DNA of 64,000 nucleotides from JAGVPT01 sp964642725. Lineage in GTDB: Bacteria; Bacteroidota; Ignavibacteria; UBA10030; UBA8401. Positions within the stretch are counted from its first letter, which is position 1; each line of letters starts with the position of its first letter. This document shows positions 8,960 through 19,312 of the stretch, one piece after another. The translations under genes were made by a program, and so were the position numbers. The DNA lies in NCBI GenBank assembly GCA_964642725.1, contig CAZXQG010000001.1, positions 1 to 64,000 of the forward strand, read 5' to 3'. The notes below the pieces were generated by a model that was not told where the DNA came from, made no database searches, and saw nothing but the letters and a program-made list of their open reading frames with translations.

Positions 8960-11900
8960 TCATTTTCCATGGCAATTTTTATATTTCTTGCCGCTGCCGC
9001 ACGGGCATGGGTCGTTTCTGCCGATCTTTTCTCCGGCGTGGATCTGCTGGACCTTGGGGGCAGCGGGCTGAGCGGCTCTTGTAGTATCGCTTCCCTCTAC
9101 CGGTTCACGGTTCGCGTGAAATCCAAGGCCGGTTGCGGCATCGTGTGTCATGGTCAATTGCTCGCGATGGAGCGGACGGCGAGCACGCTGCATCGGCATT
9201 TGCTCCGTCGTTTCCGGAAAAAGCTTGAAGACAAGGTTCAGCGCTTCGCGGTTAATCATGCCGATCATCTCGATGAACATGTTAAAGGCTTCGCCTTTGT
9301 ATTCAAGAATCGGATCTTTCTGCCCGTAGGCACGGAGATGGATTCCCTCTTTAAGGTCGTCCATTTCCCGCAAATGTTCTTTCCATCGGATGTCGATCAC
9401 TTGAAGCATCGCCAGGCGCTCGACATTCCCCATAATTTCTGAGCCTATTTTCTCCTCTTTCCGCTTGTAAAATTCCGACGCATTTCGTATCGCTTCGGCT
9501 TTGAGCCCGTCTTTGCCCAGCGTTTGAAATTGTTCCGGCGTAACGGAAAAATCAACGAGGAGGTTGACCCTCAGCTCGTCTTTCAGCAGGGCGATGTTTC
9601 CTTCATCGTAATGCTCGTCGACAAGCTCGTCGATGAAGTCGCTGAGCATTGAAAAGATGTCGTCTTTCAGCCGCTCGCCGAGAAGTGCATGGCGCCGTTT
9701 CGAATAAATCACTTCACGCTGCTGGTTCATCACGTTATCGTACTCGAGCAGGCGTTTTCGAATGCCGAAATTATTTTCCTCAACTTTTTTCTGCGCCCGC
9801 TCGATTGACTTCGTAATCATGCTGTGCTGGATCACTTCCCCTTCCTGCAATCCCATCCGTTCCATGATTCCGGCAATACGGTCGCTGCCAAACAGCCTAA
9901 GAAGATCGTCTTCAAGCGAAAGGAAAAACTTTGACGACCCGGGGTCGCCCTGGCGCCCCGCGCGTCCGCGCAGTTGACGGTCGATGCGCCGCGCCTCGTG
10001 TCGTTCGGTGCCTACGATGTGCAATCCGCCGACATCGCGGACACCGGGTCCTAGTTTGATGTCCGTTCCGCGGCCCGCCATGTTTGTCGCGATCGTGACC
10101 GCGCCGGGCAGTCCGGCGTTTTGGATAATTTCTGCTTCGCGTTGATGCTGTTTCGCATTCAACACGTTGTGGGCGATCCCCTTCCGCTTCAGCATTCTGC
10201 TGATCGTCTCCGATACTTCAACGCTTGTCGTTCCTACCAGCACCGGGCGCCGTTTCTCCTTCATCTCCTCGATCTCCATAATAACGGCGTTGTACTTTTC
10301 GCGTTTCGTTTTGAAAACAACATCCTCAAAATCTTCCCGGATCGCCTTCACATTTGTCGGGATGGATACGACGTCGAGCTTGTAAATCTCAAAAAATTCC
10401 GCCGCTTCGGTTTCCGCAGTGCCGGTCATGCCGGCGAGCTTTTTATAGAGGCGGAAATAGTTCTGGAGCGTCACCGTTGCGAGCGTTTGAGTATCCCGCT
10501 CGACCTTCACTCCCTCCTTCGCTTCGATCGCCTGATGCAGGCCGTCCGAATACCTCCGGCCGTGCAGCAACCGTCCGGTGAATTCATCGACGATCATCAC
10601 CTTGCCGTCTTCCGTTACCACATACTCGTCGTCTTTTTCGTACAGGGAATACGCTTTCAACAGCTGAAGCACGGTGTGAATCCTGTCGCTCCGCTCCGCA
10701 TACAGCTTGTTGATCTCGTCCTTCTTTAACTGCTTCTGCTCCACACCCAAATCAGGATTGTTCTCGACGAGGCTCATCTCGGTTCCGATGTCGGGAATTA
10801 CGAAGAAGTCCTTATCGGTGCTGCCGGCAAGCAGTTCGCGCCCCTTTTCTGTAAGGTCGATGGAATGGTTCTTTTCGTCGATCGCAAAGTACAATTCATC
10901 GTCGATTTCATGCATGCGCTTCGATTGCTCGGCAAGATAGATCGATTCAGTCTCCTGCATCAATTTCTTCGAAGCGCCGTCGGAGAAAATTTTGATGAGC
11001 TTCTTGTTCTTCGGAGCGCCCCTGTTTGCACGCAGCAGGAGAATGCCCGCCTCGTCCCTCTTCTTTTCATCCTGGAGCATGACCTCCGCGTCGCTCACGA
11101 TTTTTGCAACGAGATTTCTCTGTGCAGCCACGATCCGTTCAACGCGCGGTTTCATCTCGCCGAATTTTTGATCGTCGACCTCAACCGGCCCGCTGATGAT
11201 CAACGGCGTTCGTGCTTCGTCAACAAGGACGGAATCAACTTCGTCGACAATCGCGTAATAATGTCCCCGCTGCACCATGTCGTCCGGAGTGCCGACCATG
11301 TTGTCGCGGAGATAGTCGAAACCAAACTCGTTGTTCGTGCCGTACGTAATGTCCGCAGCATACTGCACACGGCGGTGAGGCGGGTCTTGATTCTGAAGGA
11401 TACAACCGACTTTCAGTCCATGAAACTCAAAAATCTTTCCCATCCATTGGCTGTCGCGAAGAGCAAGGTAGTCGTTCACCGTCACGAGATGAACTCCTTT
11501 GCCCGCTAAGGCATTCAAATACATCGGCAGCGTTGCAACTAATGTTTTGCCTTCGCCCGTCGCCATCTCGGCGATTTTTCCCTGGTGCAGCACGATCCCG
11601 CCGATAAGCTGAACGTCGAACGGTACCATATCCCATGAAACTTTATTCCCGGCAACTTCCCACACCTGTCCCACCAAACGGCGGCAGGTGTCCTTTACAA
11701 CGGCAAACGCTTCGGGCAAAATGTCGTCGAGTATTTCTTTTATTGTTTCGTGTAATTCTTTTTCCCCTTCGTCAATTTCGTCGTACACCTTTTCCCGCTC
11801 TTCGAAAGGAATTTCTGTCTTCAATCGCTCATGCAATTCTTCGAGACGAGCATTGATCTCGGCGGTTTCATCAACAATACGCTTTTTGAATCCCTCGGTC

Positions 11901-12034
11901 TTGAGGCGAAGCTCGTCGTCCGAAAGGGATTTGTAGGATTCGAAATGACCGTTGATTTCTTCCACAAGTGGAAGAAGCTGCTGAACGTCTTTCTCGTGTT
12001 TGCTGCCGAATATTTTCTTTAAAACATCGAACAT
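8960..12034 (-). CDS. secA: Preprotein translocase ATPase SecA
   Basis: The motor of the Sec pathway, driving unfolded preproteins through SecYEG. At 1024 residues it is longer than the E. coli enzyme (about 900), largely because of a charged helical insert near residues 55-110, common in Bacteroidota and Chlorobi, and extra segments in NBD1. It has a Walker A (MATGEGKTLVATLPMYL), DEVDSVLVDEA, a preprotein cross-linking domain, the RGRAGRQGDPG helicase motif and a C-terminal zinc-binding SEC-C motif (CPCGSGKKYKNCHG) that contacts SecB or ribosomes. GAGGGA precedes ATG 12034. It is likely to serve the T9SS cargo genes around it, which need Sec for inner-membrane export. Confidence 0.98.
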   Translation of the reverse strand: MFDVLKKIFGSKHEKDVQQLLPLVEEINGHFESYKSLSDDELRLKTEGFKKRIVDETAEINARLEELHERLKTEIPFEEREKVYDEIDEGEKELHETIKEILDDILPEAFAVVKDTCRRLVGQVWEVAGNKVSWDMVPFDVQLIGGIVLHQGKIAEMATGEGKTLVATLPMYLNALAGKGVHLVTVNDYLALRDSQWMGKIFEFHGLKVGCILQNQDPPHRRVQYAADITYGTNNEFGFDYLRDNMVGTPDDMVQRGHYYAIVDEVDSVLVDEARTPLIISGPVEVDDQKFGEMKPRVERIVAAQRNLVAKIVSDAEVMLQDEKKRDEAGILLLRANRGAPKNKKLIKIFSDGASKKLMQETESIYLAEQSKRMHEIDDELYFAIDEKNHSIDLTEKGRELLAGSTDKDFFVIPDIGTEMSLVENNPDLGVEQKQLKKDEINKLYAERSDRIHTVLQLLKAYSLYEKDDEYVVTEDGKVMIVDEFTGRLLHGRRYSDGLHQAIEAKEGVKVERDTQTLATVTLQNYFRLYKKLAGMTGTAETEAAEFFEIYKLDVVSIPTNVKAIREDFEDVVFKTKREKYNAVIMEIEEMKEKRRPVLVGTTSVEVSETISRMLKRKGIAHNVLNAKQHQREAEIIQNAGLPGAVTIATNMAGRGTDIKLGPGVRDVGGLHIVGTERHEARRIDRQLRGRAGRQGDPGSSKFFLSLEDDLLRLFGSDRIAGIMERMGLQEGEVIQHSMITKSIERAQKKVEENNFGIRKRLLEYDNVMNQQREVIYSKRRHALLGERLKDDIFSMLSDFIDELVDEHYDEGNIALLKDELRVNLLVDFSVTPEQFQTLGKDGLKAEAIRNASEFYKRKEEKIGSEIMGNVERLAMLQVIDIRWKEHLREMDDLKEGIHLRAYGQKDPILEYKGEAFNMFIEMIGMINREALNLVFKLFPETTEQMPMQRARRPLHREQLTMTHDAATGLGFHANREPVEGSDTTRAAQPAAPKVQQIHAGEKIGRNDPCPCGSGKKYKNCHGK

Positions 12035-12079
12035 TGCGATCCCTCGTGAATAATGAGCGCACAGGCGCTTATTCGCTGA

Positions 12080-12108
12080 AATATAAGGATTATTTGAGAG
12101 AAGAGCAA
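12080..12108 (-). promoter_or_regulatory. Candidate secA promoter
   Basis: On the minus strand TTGCTC (12108-12103), a 17-base spacer and TATATT (12085-12080) resemble other promoters in this window. The predicted leader is about 40 bases. The -35 is weak. In the remaining 219 bases up to 12327 I found no further gene or clear promoter for the plus-strand gene. Confidence 0.5.
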
Positions 12109-12327
12109 AACGTGCAGATGTTCAATTTGACATTTTCAACGGTAATATCGTTGCCGGTTTTGTTGAATTACTTGTATTGACAGTGATGCCCCGCAATTCA
12201 GAATCCAGAGAGAGATTTCCTTGTCGCAAAGATACTACTTATGTGCGATTGTAATACTGTGAGGATACGGATACATTGAGTGCACATATTTTTAATAGAA
12301 ATCACAAACAGTCCAGAAAGGCATTCA

Positions 12328-14517
12328 ATGCGAAGATCTTACGGTATTTTTCTCTTTATACTATGCGTTGCAACGACCTCTTCGGCACAATGGGTACAAA
12401 CAAACGGCCCCGGAGGCGGAACTGTCACGATGATCGTTTCCAACCAATCGTCAATATTTGCCGCAACTCAGGAGCGTGGTCTGTACCGTTCCGCTGACGA
12501 TGGTGTCACATGGAATTGGATAGGAGCGGGTCTGCCGGATGCGAAGACCAATTCCTTGTCAGCACTTGCTGCAAACGATAACGCGCTCGAAGTGGCGTAC
12601 TCACTTTCCGGGGCAGCACAAGGTGTAGTATATCGGTCGACGGATAATGGAGCGAGCTGGCAAAACAACACACCGGGATTCACCGGTGCGTATGCCGCTG
12701 TTTACTCGCTTGCAGCGATCGGAAATGATTTTTATGCCGGCACCAGCGATTCCATTCCCGTTGTTCGGTCGACGGATAATGGCGCGACGTGGACCTCAGC
12801 CGGAGGAGGATTGCCTGCTTTCGGAACTCCTTCAAAACTTTTTGGCAAAAACACAATGCTCTTCGCATTATCAGGAGGTTTGTATCGTTCCACTGATAAC
12901 GGTGGCTCTTGGATACAGAGCACAGGGACGGGATTAACAGCGCCGTACGGAGTTTCCGATGTCGCGTTGTTAGGCGATACGCTGTACGCAGCAACGATTC
13001 CTCAGATATACCAGTACGCAGGGTTTTACAAATCCACGGATTATGGTGATTCATGGACGCTGGTGGGTTCGACGTTCGACGTAAAATCAATCGTAGCGTC
13101 AGCGTATACAATGTTCATTTGCTCGCCGTATCCGGTAGGATTGCTTGGAGGGGTTTTTCGCACAGCCGATGGAATTTCCAGGACGGCCGCTGCAGGATTT
13201 CCCTCGGGGTGCATTGTCAATCCTTTGCTCGTTCGGGGTTCGACTGTGCTTGCGGGAACCGACGGTCCCGGCATGTATCGTTCGACCGACAGCGGCAGCT
13301 CGTTTATCGGTTCGTCTGCCGGGCTAACATCCAACAGCATCAATTTTCTTTTTTCAGACGGCAGCGAGTTCATTGCCGCCTCAAAAGCTTGTGGTACTCA
13401 ACTCTCTCCGGACAACGGTGCATCTTGGACTCAAGCAACGGACTATGCTGCGCTGCCCCTTCAATACTTTTACAAAGGAAGCAACTGCATTGTGAAAAAA
13501 GGAGACACATTATATGCCGGAACGAACGGCTACATCGAGCGTTCGATCGACGGCGGCAGCACGTGGTCGCAGATCGCAGTTTCACCGATCGGTGTAACCA
13601 CGTTGTTGAATATTGGAAATTATCTTTTTGCACAAACCGGTTCCGACTCGATTTCCCGGACAAGCGACAATGGAGCAACATGGACATCCGCGAGTTCAAC
13701 TCTCACCGGAGTCACGTCAATAGCTTCGCAAGGTACATCGCTGTATGCCGGGACGTCCCTCGGTGTCTTCCGATCAACCGACAACGGCGGAACCTGGACT
13801 GCAATCAATACGGGCATTGTCATCCATCCGATTTACGGTTTGGCAACATCGACCGTCTATGCAAGCCCAACCGTTCTCCTTGCGGGAACATTCGAAGGAC
13901 TTCATCGTTCGACCGACGACGGCGCAAGCTGGACCCGCATCGACTCAACATTACTGCCATTATCTTACGCTGCGTCCGGCAGCACGATCGTTATCGGCGA
14001 TATGGTAGGCGTGTTTTCAGCGATTTATGGAGGGATAACGTATGCCGGCGGCGTTCATGTTTCAACCGACGGGGGTGCAACATGGCGCATCAATAACACC
14101 GGCTTCCCGAATGACGGATTGAAAATTAAATCCTTTGCTATCCAGGGAGGAAAAATTTATGCGGGGACTGATGGAGCATCCATGTGGACCCGCAGCCTTG
14201 GCGAATTGATGGATGTGAAGATTGCGGCACACGGTTCTTCGGTTCCTTCTGAATTTTTCTTATCGCAAAATTATCCCAATCCGTTCAATCCCACAACGAC
14301 AATAGATTTTACGCTGCCGGCAGACGGCAAAGTAACGCTGAAAGTCTATGATGTGCTTGGAAGAGAAGTCGCCGTGCTGTTGAATAACGAACAACGGAAA
14401 GCGGGGGAACTTCAACAAGCGGTGTTCGATGCGTCAAGACTTTCGAGCGGAGTCTATTTTTCTCGATTAGCATTTAATGGGAAACAATTGCTGAAAAAAA
14501 TGTTGTTGTTGAAATAA
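12328..14517 (+). CDS. Secreted BNR/sortilin-like repeat protein with T9SS sorting domain
   Basis: A 729-residue exported protein. I chose ATG 12328 because AGAAAGG precedes it and because it gives a clean signal peptide (MRRSYGIFLFILCVATTSSA); an upstream in-frame codon adds only a polar extension. The body contains about ten repeats of the form LYRSTDNGGSW, each with an Asp-box (S-x-D-x-G-x-x-W), as in BNR/sialidase-like and Ycf48-like beta-propellers. No sialidase catalytic residues are apparent, so a binding or structural propeller is more likely than an enzyme. The last 90 residues form a type-A T9SS domain (NYPNPFNPTTTIDF ... GVYFSRLAFNGKQ). It ends at a bidirectional terminator shared with the convergent gene. 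Confidence 0.88.
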   Translation: MRRSYGIFLFILCVATTSSAQWVQTNGPGGGTVTMIVSNQSSIFAATQERGLYRSADDGVTWNWIGAGLPDAKTNSLSALAANDNALEVAYSLSGAAQGVVYRSTDNGASWQNNTPGFTGAYAAVYSLAAIGNDFYAGTSDSIPVVRSTDNGATWTSAGGGLPAFGTPSKLFGKNTMLFALSGGLYRSTDNGGSWIQSTGTGLTAPYGVSDVALLGDTLYAATIPQIYQYAGFYKSTDYGDSWTLVGSTFDVKSIVASAYTMFICSPYPVGLLGGVFRTADGISRTAAAGFPSGCIVNPLLVRGSTVLAGTDGPGMYRSTDSGSSFIGSSAGLTSNSINFLFSDGSEFIAASKACGTQLSPDNGASWTQATDYAALPLQYFYKGSNCIVKKGDTLYAGTNGYIERSIDGGSTWSQIAVSPIGVTTLLNIGNYLFAQTGSDSISRTSDNGATWTSASSTLTGVTSIASQGTSLYAGTSLGVFRSTDNGGTWTAINTGIVIHPIYGLATSTVYASPTVLLAGTFEGLHRSTDDGASWTRIDSTLLPLSYAASGSTIVIGDMVGVFSAIYGGITYAGGVHVSTDGGATWRINNTGFPNDGLKIKSFAIQGGKIYAGTDGASMWTRSLGELMDVKIAAHGSSVPSEFFLSQNYPNPFNPTTTIDFTLPADGKVTLKVYDVLGREVAVLLNNEQRKAGELQQAVFDASRLSSGVYFSRLAFNGKQLLKKMLLLK

Positions 14518-14619
14518 CAGAATATGGATGATTGGCGTGAAAAGCGGGGATCATGATCCCCCCTGTTACCTCCGATGGCCGAGGAAGAGATATCCTCGGA
14601 GTTGTATTGCAGGAAATAC

Positions 14620-14652
14620 AAAAGGCGCCCCGACAAGTTCGAGGCGCCTTTT
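14620..14652. terminator. Bidirectional intrinsic terminator
   Basis: The stem AAAAGGCGCC / GGCGCCTTTT (10 perfect base pairs, 13-base loop) has a T-run on either strand. It lies between the convergent BNR-repeat gene (ends 14517) and the large T9SS cargo gene (ends 14673), so it can stop transcripts from both sides. A second small hairpin with CCGAGGA arms is visible near 14578-14600. Confidence 0.85.
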
Positions 14653-14672
14653 GAGTTTATCTCGGCTTCAAT

Positions 14673-17600
14673 CTACCGCAAGAGAACCATTTTTTTAGTA
14701 ACGCTAAACACACCGCCTGAGCCCGATCGTGCCGCGGCTTCGATTCGGTAGAAATAGACGCCGCTTGCAACACTGGCGCCGGCATCATTCTTTGAATTCC
14801 AGACTAAAAATTGCGGCCCGGCATTTTGGATTTCATTCACCAACGTTCGCACTTTCTGTCCCAATAAGTTATAGATTGTTATTGTCACTTTGCTCAATGC
14901 CGGAAGCTCGTACCGTATTGTCGTTGATGGATTAAACGGATTCGGATAATTCTGCATGAGCACAAATGAATACGGCGCACTCGCCTGTTTTACAGTTGTA
15001 AGGACTGACGGATTAAATACCCACAAATCGTTCGACGACGGCGGATGGTTTGCAATAATTTCGAACTGATCGCCCGCCGCCCACGGATCTCCATTCCGCC
15101 GCGTGCATGTCATTACCCACATCAACGGCGTCGATACTTGACCGCCAAAATCTATTTGCAACGCCGGGTCGGGAGTCGTGGAATACGGCTTACTGAATAT
15201 AAAGCAAAACTCGCGATTAACCATATTGTCACCGCCGGAAGTAGGCGGCCAATAACGACCGTCAACAGAAGCGAAGGCACTATTACTTTCAAACATTCCG
15301 ACGGCCAGCCGAGTGGGTGGTGTTGTTTCCATATCCCATGCAGAGAACGGCACTGCATAGTTAAAATCCTGGTATGGATATATGCCAACCGTGTTGATGA
15401 TCCATGGAGTAAATGATGGATCGGCGGGAGTGCTGCTCGCATGGCGCAGATAACGATACGCGAGCGAGTAATTTGCATCTGCGGGTGCGACCTTCGGATC
15501 CCATAATGTACCCGTATCAACGGCTGCAAGTTTCAGAAGAACGGTGTGGTATTGCGAAGGGCTTGTGAGATTTGTTCCAATACCTCCAAATGTAAAATGA
15601 CCGCCCATGCCAATCGTCCCCGTTGATTGATTGTACGCTGTGGTATCTGTGGGACTACTGAATCCCTCAAGTCCCAGTCCGGTATACCCGCCAGAAGGTG
15701 AAAGCCTTCTCGCTCCGGAAGGTATTGACCAGCCTCCCATTCCGGACAGAGTATCTACAGTTCCAAGCAGAAGTTTGAAACCATCAACTATAGGGCTCGT
15801 GTGTCCGAGTACGTCAGGCAAGGGATGATTTTGGATTAGAACGACGCCCGTCGTAGAATCTTTCAGAGTATATCCGTCAACAGGTCCCGGACCAATTGAA
15901 TCAACACCCCGGATGACGTAGATGTGGTTTTTCACCTGAGAAGAATCGACGATCCAGACTGTAAAATTTCCAACGGTTTTGCCGGCCACATGTGTCAACG
16001 GAGTGCCGTACAAATTATGGCCGAGCGGCTTTACCGGAAAAACAAGCGTGTCGATCCATTGATTGTAGCTCAGGTCTGTAGTGATAAGCACGATTATCAT
16101 CGTAGTATCGTGATATCCCTTCGGCACATCAAACGCCATATACGTTGTCGGATCATTTTGATTGTAAATCAACGACAATGTTGCATTGCCGCTTAATGTT
16201 GCGAGGCTGAGTTGTTGTCCTGCTGAGGAGGGAATTCCTTTGATCGAAAGGTTTGAAAAGCCCAATGAAGAATTGTTCTTCAGTGAAAAAATATACCGCA
16301 CGTTCTCACCGGGGTTCGGAATGCCGTCCTCATTAATATTATCTGATGCAACGGAGTATGAGGGAACGGTAAGCGAAGTTGTGGTGATGTTATCGACAAG
16401 GTGGGCCCATGGTATAACGTCGCCGCTTGGATAGAGGACGACAACTTCAGCATACAAACCGACTTGCTGCTGCGGTATCTGAATTGATTTGCCAAAAATT
16501 TTATCGCCCGCTACCCCATCGTTGTTGTTGCCATCGTCGGCAAGCGGGACAATCGCTACCAATGAATCACTATACGTCCTTAAATTGACGGTGATAGCCG
16601 ATGCGTTAATAATGTGCGCATCTGCCTTGAACGAAATTGTTGCTTGAGAGCCTGATGTTGTTACAGAGCAGGAAATTTGCGGAGGGAGATCACGGAACAG
16701 GGAATTGTAAACCCTTTGAGCCACTTTGTCGTCTGTTTTCAAAGCAGTAATGCTTGAGAGATAGTCGGCTCCGCGTGAGGCGAGGTTAGCAACAACAACT
16801 TCCTGCGTGTCCCCCGGCATCATGGTGAACGGACCGCTGGACATTGCCATACGACGGTCGCCCGGACCGGCAATCGTCCCATCGATCCATCCTGTCCCGG
16901 CAACAGGGTCTCCGCTTAACACAAATGGTGTTGGTCGATTAGTCACCGGATTAGTGTATTGGATCCCGTTTGAGCCAATTAATCCTTTCATAAGACGGTA
17001 CCATTGTACCGTGCCTTGGTAGTCGGCATTGACAGGATCTTCATACAATGGATTTTGATTAATAAAAAAGTTGAACGACGTCATCGGCAAATTATGGTAT
17101 CCCGGGCGATACTTGAAATCGAAAATTGCCGTATCCGTCGATACCCCTTTTACCATCGGGCCTTGAAAAAAGTCGAAACCTACGGCCGGCGGTACTAAGC
17201 CGTAAGATTGAAAATTATTGTCGACAGTTCTGCCGTTATAAACGTAACCAAGGCTCAACAAAGTATCGCATCCAACAAAATCGTCGGTCGCATCACCAAG
17301 GTCTGGGTCCGACCATTGCGCAACGTACATTGAATCTAACTCAACTCCGCTCTTATTGATCAGCTTTGTGCTCGCAAAAATTGTGTTGCTTAGAGCGCCG
17401 CCGATAGTGTACGCCCAGATTGTTTTTTGCATTTCGAGGCCAATTGGGGTCGAACCGGCCAGATTAAAAGTTCTTGTAATGCTGAGGTCATTTGCTACAT
17501 ACCACATTGTTTGTCCCGCCAACGGTACACCGGGAATATCTATCGTTGGGTCATACGTTCCGTTATGATCAACATCGGTATAGGGTGCCCCCTCATACGC

Positions 17601-18355
17601 AGGCCAACTATTCCAATCGTCCCAGTACTGCTGAAGCAACTGCGCAGCCGTAACTCCAGCCTGGTAACGAGAGATCAACGGAACTTCGTCCCGCTGCAAT
17701 ACAGCAAGCTCGCCGGCGGCATTGGGGTCGTTGGGGCCTGTAACACCCGAAATCGGATGCATATCGGGCCTGACACGGTAAAGACGGTATTCGGATTGGC
17801 CCGGGTCGTTTGCAACGGGAAGGGCTGATGCTGTCCCATTGGTTAAGATTTGTCCGGCCTGGAGTCCATGCCAATACGTTGAACCACCGACTTTCAAGGA
17901 GTCGTTCTTGTAGCACCCCCACACGACGCCATCCTCAAAAATACATGTGGCCAGACTCAGACCTTTAGGGAATTCGAATCCCTCGGCCGATGAGGCAAAA
18001 CTATTAAAGGAGCCGTCCCCGCAATTGGAATAATAATTGAAAATGTTGTTGATCAACATCGGNNNNNNNNNNNNNNNNNNNNNNNNNNNNNNNNNNNNNN
18101 NNNNNNNNNNNNNNNNNNNNNNNNNNNNNNNNNNNNNNNNNNNNNNNNNNNNNNNNNNNNNNAGGAGCCGTCCCCGCAATTGGAATAATAATTGAAAATG
18201 TTGTTGATCAACATCGGCTGATAGACATCGTTCGTTTCTGTTTTCGCCAGGCTCGTTGCACTCTTTACGCCGGCAGGTTTTCCCGCATATGTCATATGAA
18301 CGAAACACAATACCAACAACACGAGAAAGGAAAATTGCAGTGCAGTGCTTTTCAT
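14673..18355 (-). CDS. Large secreted protein with T9SS sorting domain, interrupted by an assembly gap
   Basis: The reading frame from ATG 18355 (signal peptide MKSTALQFSFLVLLVLCFVH, preceded by a strong SD, GGAGGGG) enters the run of N at 18162. It resumes in another frame from 18062 to the TAA at 14673. The 55 bases on each side of the gap are identical. Removing the gap and one copy (155 bases) joins the two parts in a single frame of 1175 residues. The body has no domain I can name; it holds Asp-rich segments such as DVDHNGTYDP that may bind calcium, and several beta-rich stretches. The C-terminus is a type-A T9SS domain (NYPNPFNPSTTIRYEL ... GVYFYRIEA). It is probably a cell-surface or secreted protein of unknown role. 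Confidence 0.85.
18008..18062. repeat. First copy of a 55-bp assembly duplication
   Basis: This 55-base sequence, starting AGGAGCCGTCC and ending CAACATCGG, is identical to 18163-18217 on the other side of the gap. Its length equals a common assembler k-mer size, so it is most likely an unmerged contig overlap, not biology. Confidence 0.9.
18063..18162. other. Assembly gap of exactly 100 N
   Basis: A scaffolding gap of conventional length. The flanking duplication shows that no sequence is likely to be missing, and collapsing it restores one open frame. Confidence 0.97.
18163..18217. repeat. Second copy of the 55-bp assembly duplication
   Basis: Identical to 18008-18062. Both encode the same peptide near the N-terminus of the T9SS cargo protein (MLINNIFNYYSNCGDGS). 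Confidence 0.9.
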
Positions 18356-18385
18356 AATAAACCCCTCCTATGTATAATGGTGTGG

Positions 18386-18402
18386 TGACATTCGAGATGT
18401 CA
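18386..18402. promoter_or_regulatory. Inverted repeat upstream of the large T9SS cargo gene
   Basis: TGACAT-N5-ATGTCA forms a perfect 6-bp dyad about 30 bases upstream of the ATG at 18355 and just upstream of the SD. It could be an operator. A related dyad (ATGTCAT-AG-ATGACAT) lies before the ECF sigma gene. I could not identify a convincing promoter here. Confidence 0.3.
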
Positions 18403-18479
18403 TGTTAGGTCTTAACAAGGCCATACTAGAAAAAAAGAATGGGAACTGATAATGAAAATATTTTTCCGCTATACGCATG

Positions 18480-18749
18480 TCATTTGGTTAAATATGTAAG
18501 ACGAAAAGGAATAACGGTATTGCGGAAACGCGTGTTTTTCTCCGAACGTTTTTTTTCAGGGGGATGAATGTTGTGGAAGACAAGTTGTGATGGGAATGCC
18601 CCTGGAGTAAGAGTATCATGAGATACCGTAGAGAATGTAGAAAAACGCTCCCTGTCGTCAGGCAAATCAAAGGAAAGATACTGTGTGGATTTCAAAGATG
18701 CAAGCTTGAGAATACGATTGAGGTCGGATTTCCAGTACTTGGCTTTCAT
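18480..18749 (-). CDS. Possible small ORF coupled to the adenosyltransferase gene
   Basis: An 89-codon frame starts at ATG 18749, overlapping the TGA of the cobalamin adenosyltransferase gene as ATGA, a usual sign of translational coupling. The product would begin MKAKYWKSDLNRILKLASLK and is basic, without a signal peptide, membrane helix or motif I know. The coupling start is its only support; composition and codon use do not settle it. If it is not real, 18356-18745 is an otherwise empty intergenic region of about 390 bases. Confidence 0.3.
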   Translation of the reverse strand: MKAKYWKSDLNRILKLASLKSTQYLSFDLPDDRERFSTFSTVSHDTLTPGAFPSQLVFHNIHPPEKKRSEKNTRFRNTVIPFRLTYLTK

Positions 18750-19303
18750 CGCCCCGGAGAGAGGTTTTTCCACTCTGTTTCTTTTTTCTTTGCGGAATGA
18801 TTCGCGAAGCGGGCCAGCACAAACAAGAGGTCCGAGAGACGATTGAGATACACAAGAACATCCTCGTTGACATCCTCTGTGCGGGAGAGTCGAACTGTTG
18901 ATCGTTCCGCACGCCGGCACACTGTCCGTGCACAATGAAGGCAGGAAGCCGCGACGGTTCCGCCGGGAAGAATGAACGACTTTAACGGCCGGAGCGACAA
19001 TTGAAACGTATCAATTGTCTTCTCAAGGGATATGACATGAAGGCGGCTGATCCGTGGAATGAGCGATCTTTTGCTGGCTTTTCTCGTCGCCAAATCCGCA
19101 CCAAGGACAAAAAGATCGCTTTGAACTCTTTGTAATACACCATCGATCTTCTTGTTCGGACGCAACGCGCGGACTATACCGATAAGGGAATTTAACTCGT
19201 CAACGGCGCCGTACGCATCGATGCGCGGCGAGTCTTTTGGCACCCTGTCCCCGCCGAACAATCCGGTCTCACCTTTATCCCCCGTTGTGGTATAGATTTT
19301 CAT
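18746..19303 (-). CDS. pduO: PduO-type cob(I)alamin adenosyltransferase
   Basis: A 185-residue enzyme that transfers the adenosyl group of ATP to cob(I)alamin to make coenzyme B12. The N-terminal MKIYTTTGDKGETGLFGGDR is the diagnostic ATP-binding signature of the PduO/MMAB family. RIDAYGAVDELNSLIG and the C-terminal LVYLNRLSDLLFVLARFAN also match it. It may supply cofactor to the B12-dependent mutase encoded at 56807-58384, the only visible B12 enzyme in the window. It lies 9 bases after the cyclic-nucleotide-binding gene, at the distal end of a long minus-strand run. Confidence 0.95.
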   Translation of the reverse strand: MKIYTTTGDKGETGLFGGDRVPKDSPRIDAYGAVDELNSLIGIVRALRPNKKIDGVLQRVQSDLFVLGADLATRKASKRSLIPRISRLHVISLEKTIDTFQLSLRPLKSFILPGGTVAASCLHCARTVCRRAERSTVRLSRTEDVNEDVLVYLNRLSDLLFVLARFANHSAKKKETEWKNLSPGR

Positions 19304-19312
19304 AAGGAAGAA

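Noticed and set aside
10121..10729. A 202-codon frame antisense to secA
   Set aside because: SecA motifs run through the whole region on the minus strand; the antisense product shows no family features.
13053..14096. Long open frame in another plus-strand frame inside the BNR-repeat gene
   Set aside because: It lies wholly within a well-supported repeat protein with a signal peptide and T9SS domain; its residues are rich in Arg, Cys and His in a way typical of shadow frames.
18750..18935. Upstream extension of the 89-codon frame inside the adenosyltransferase gene
   Set aside because: The extension is Cys/Ser/Arg-rich shadow sequence; only the part starting at the ATGA overlap could be real.
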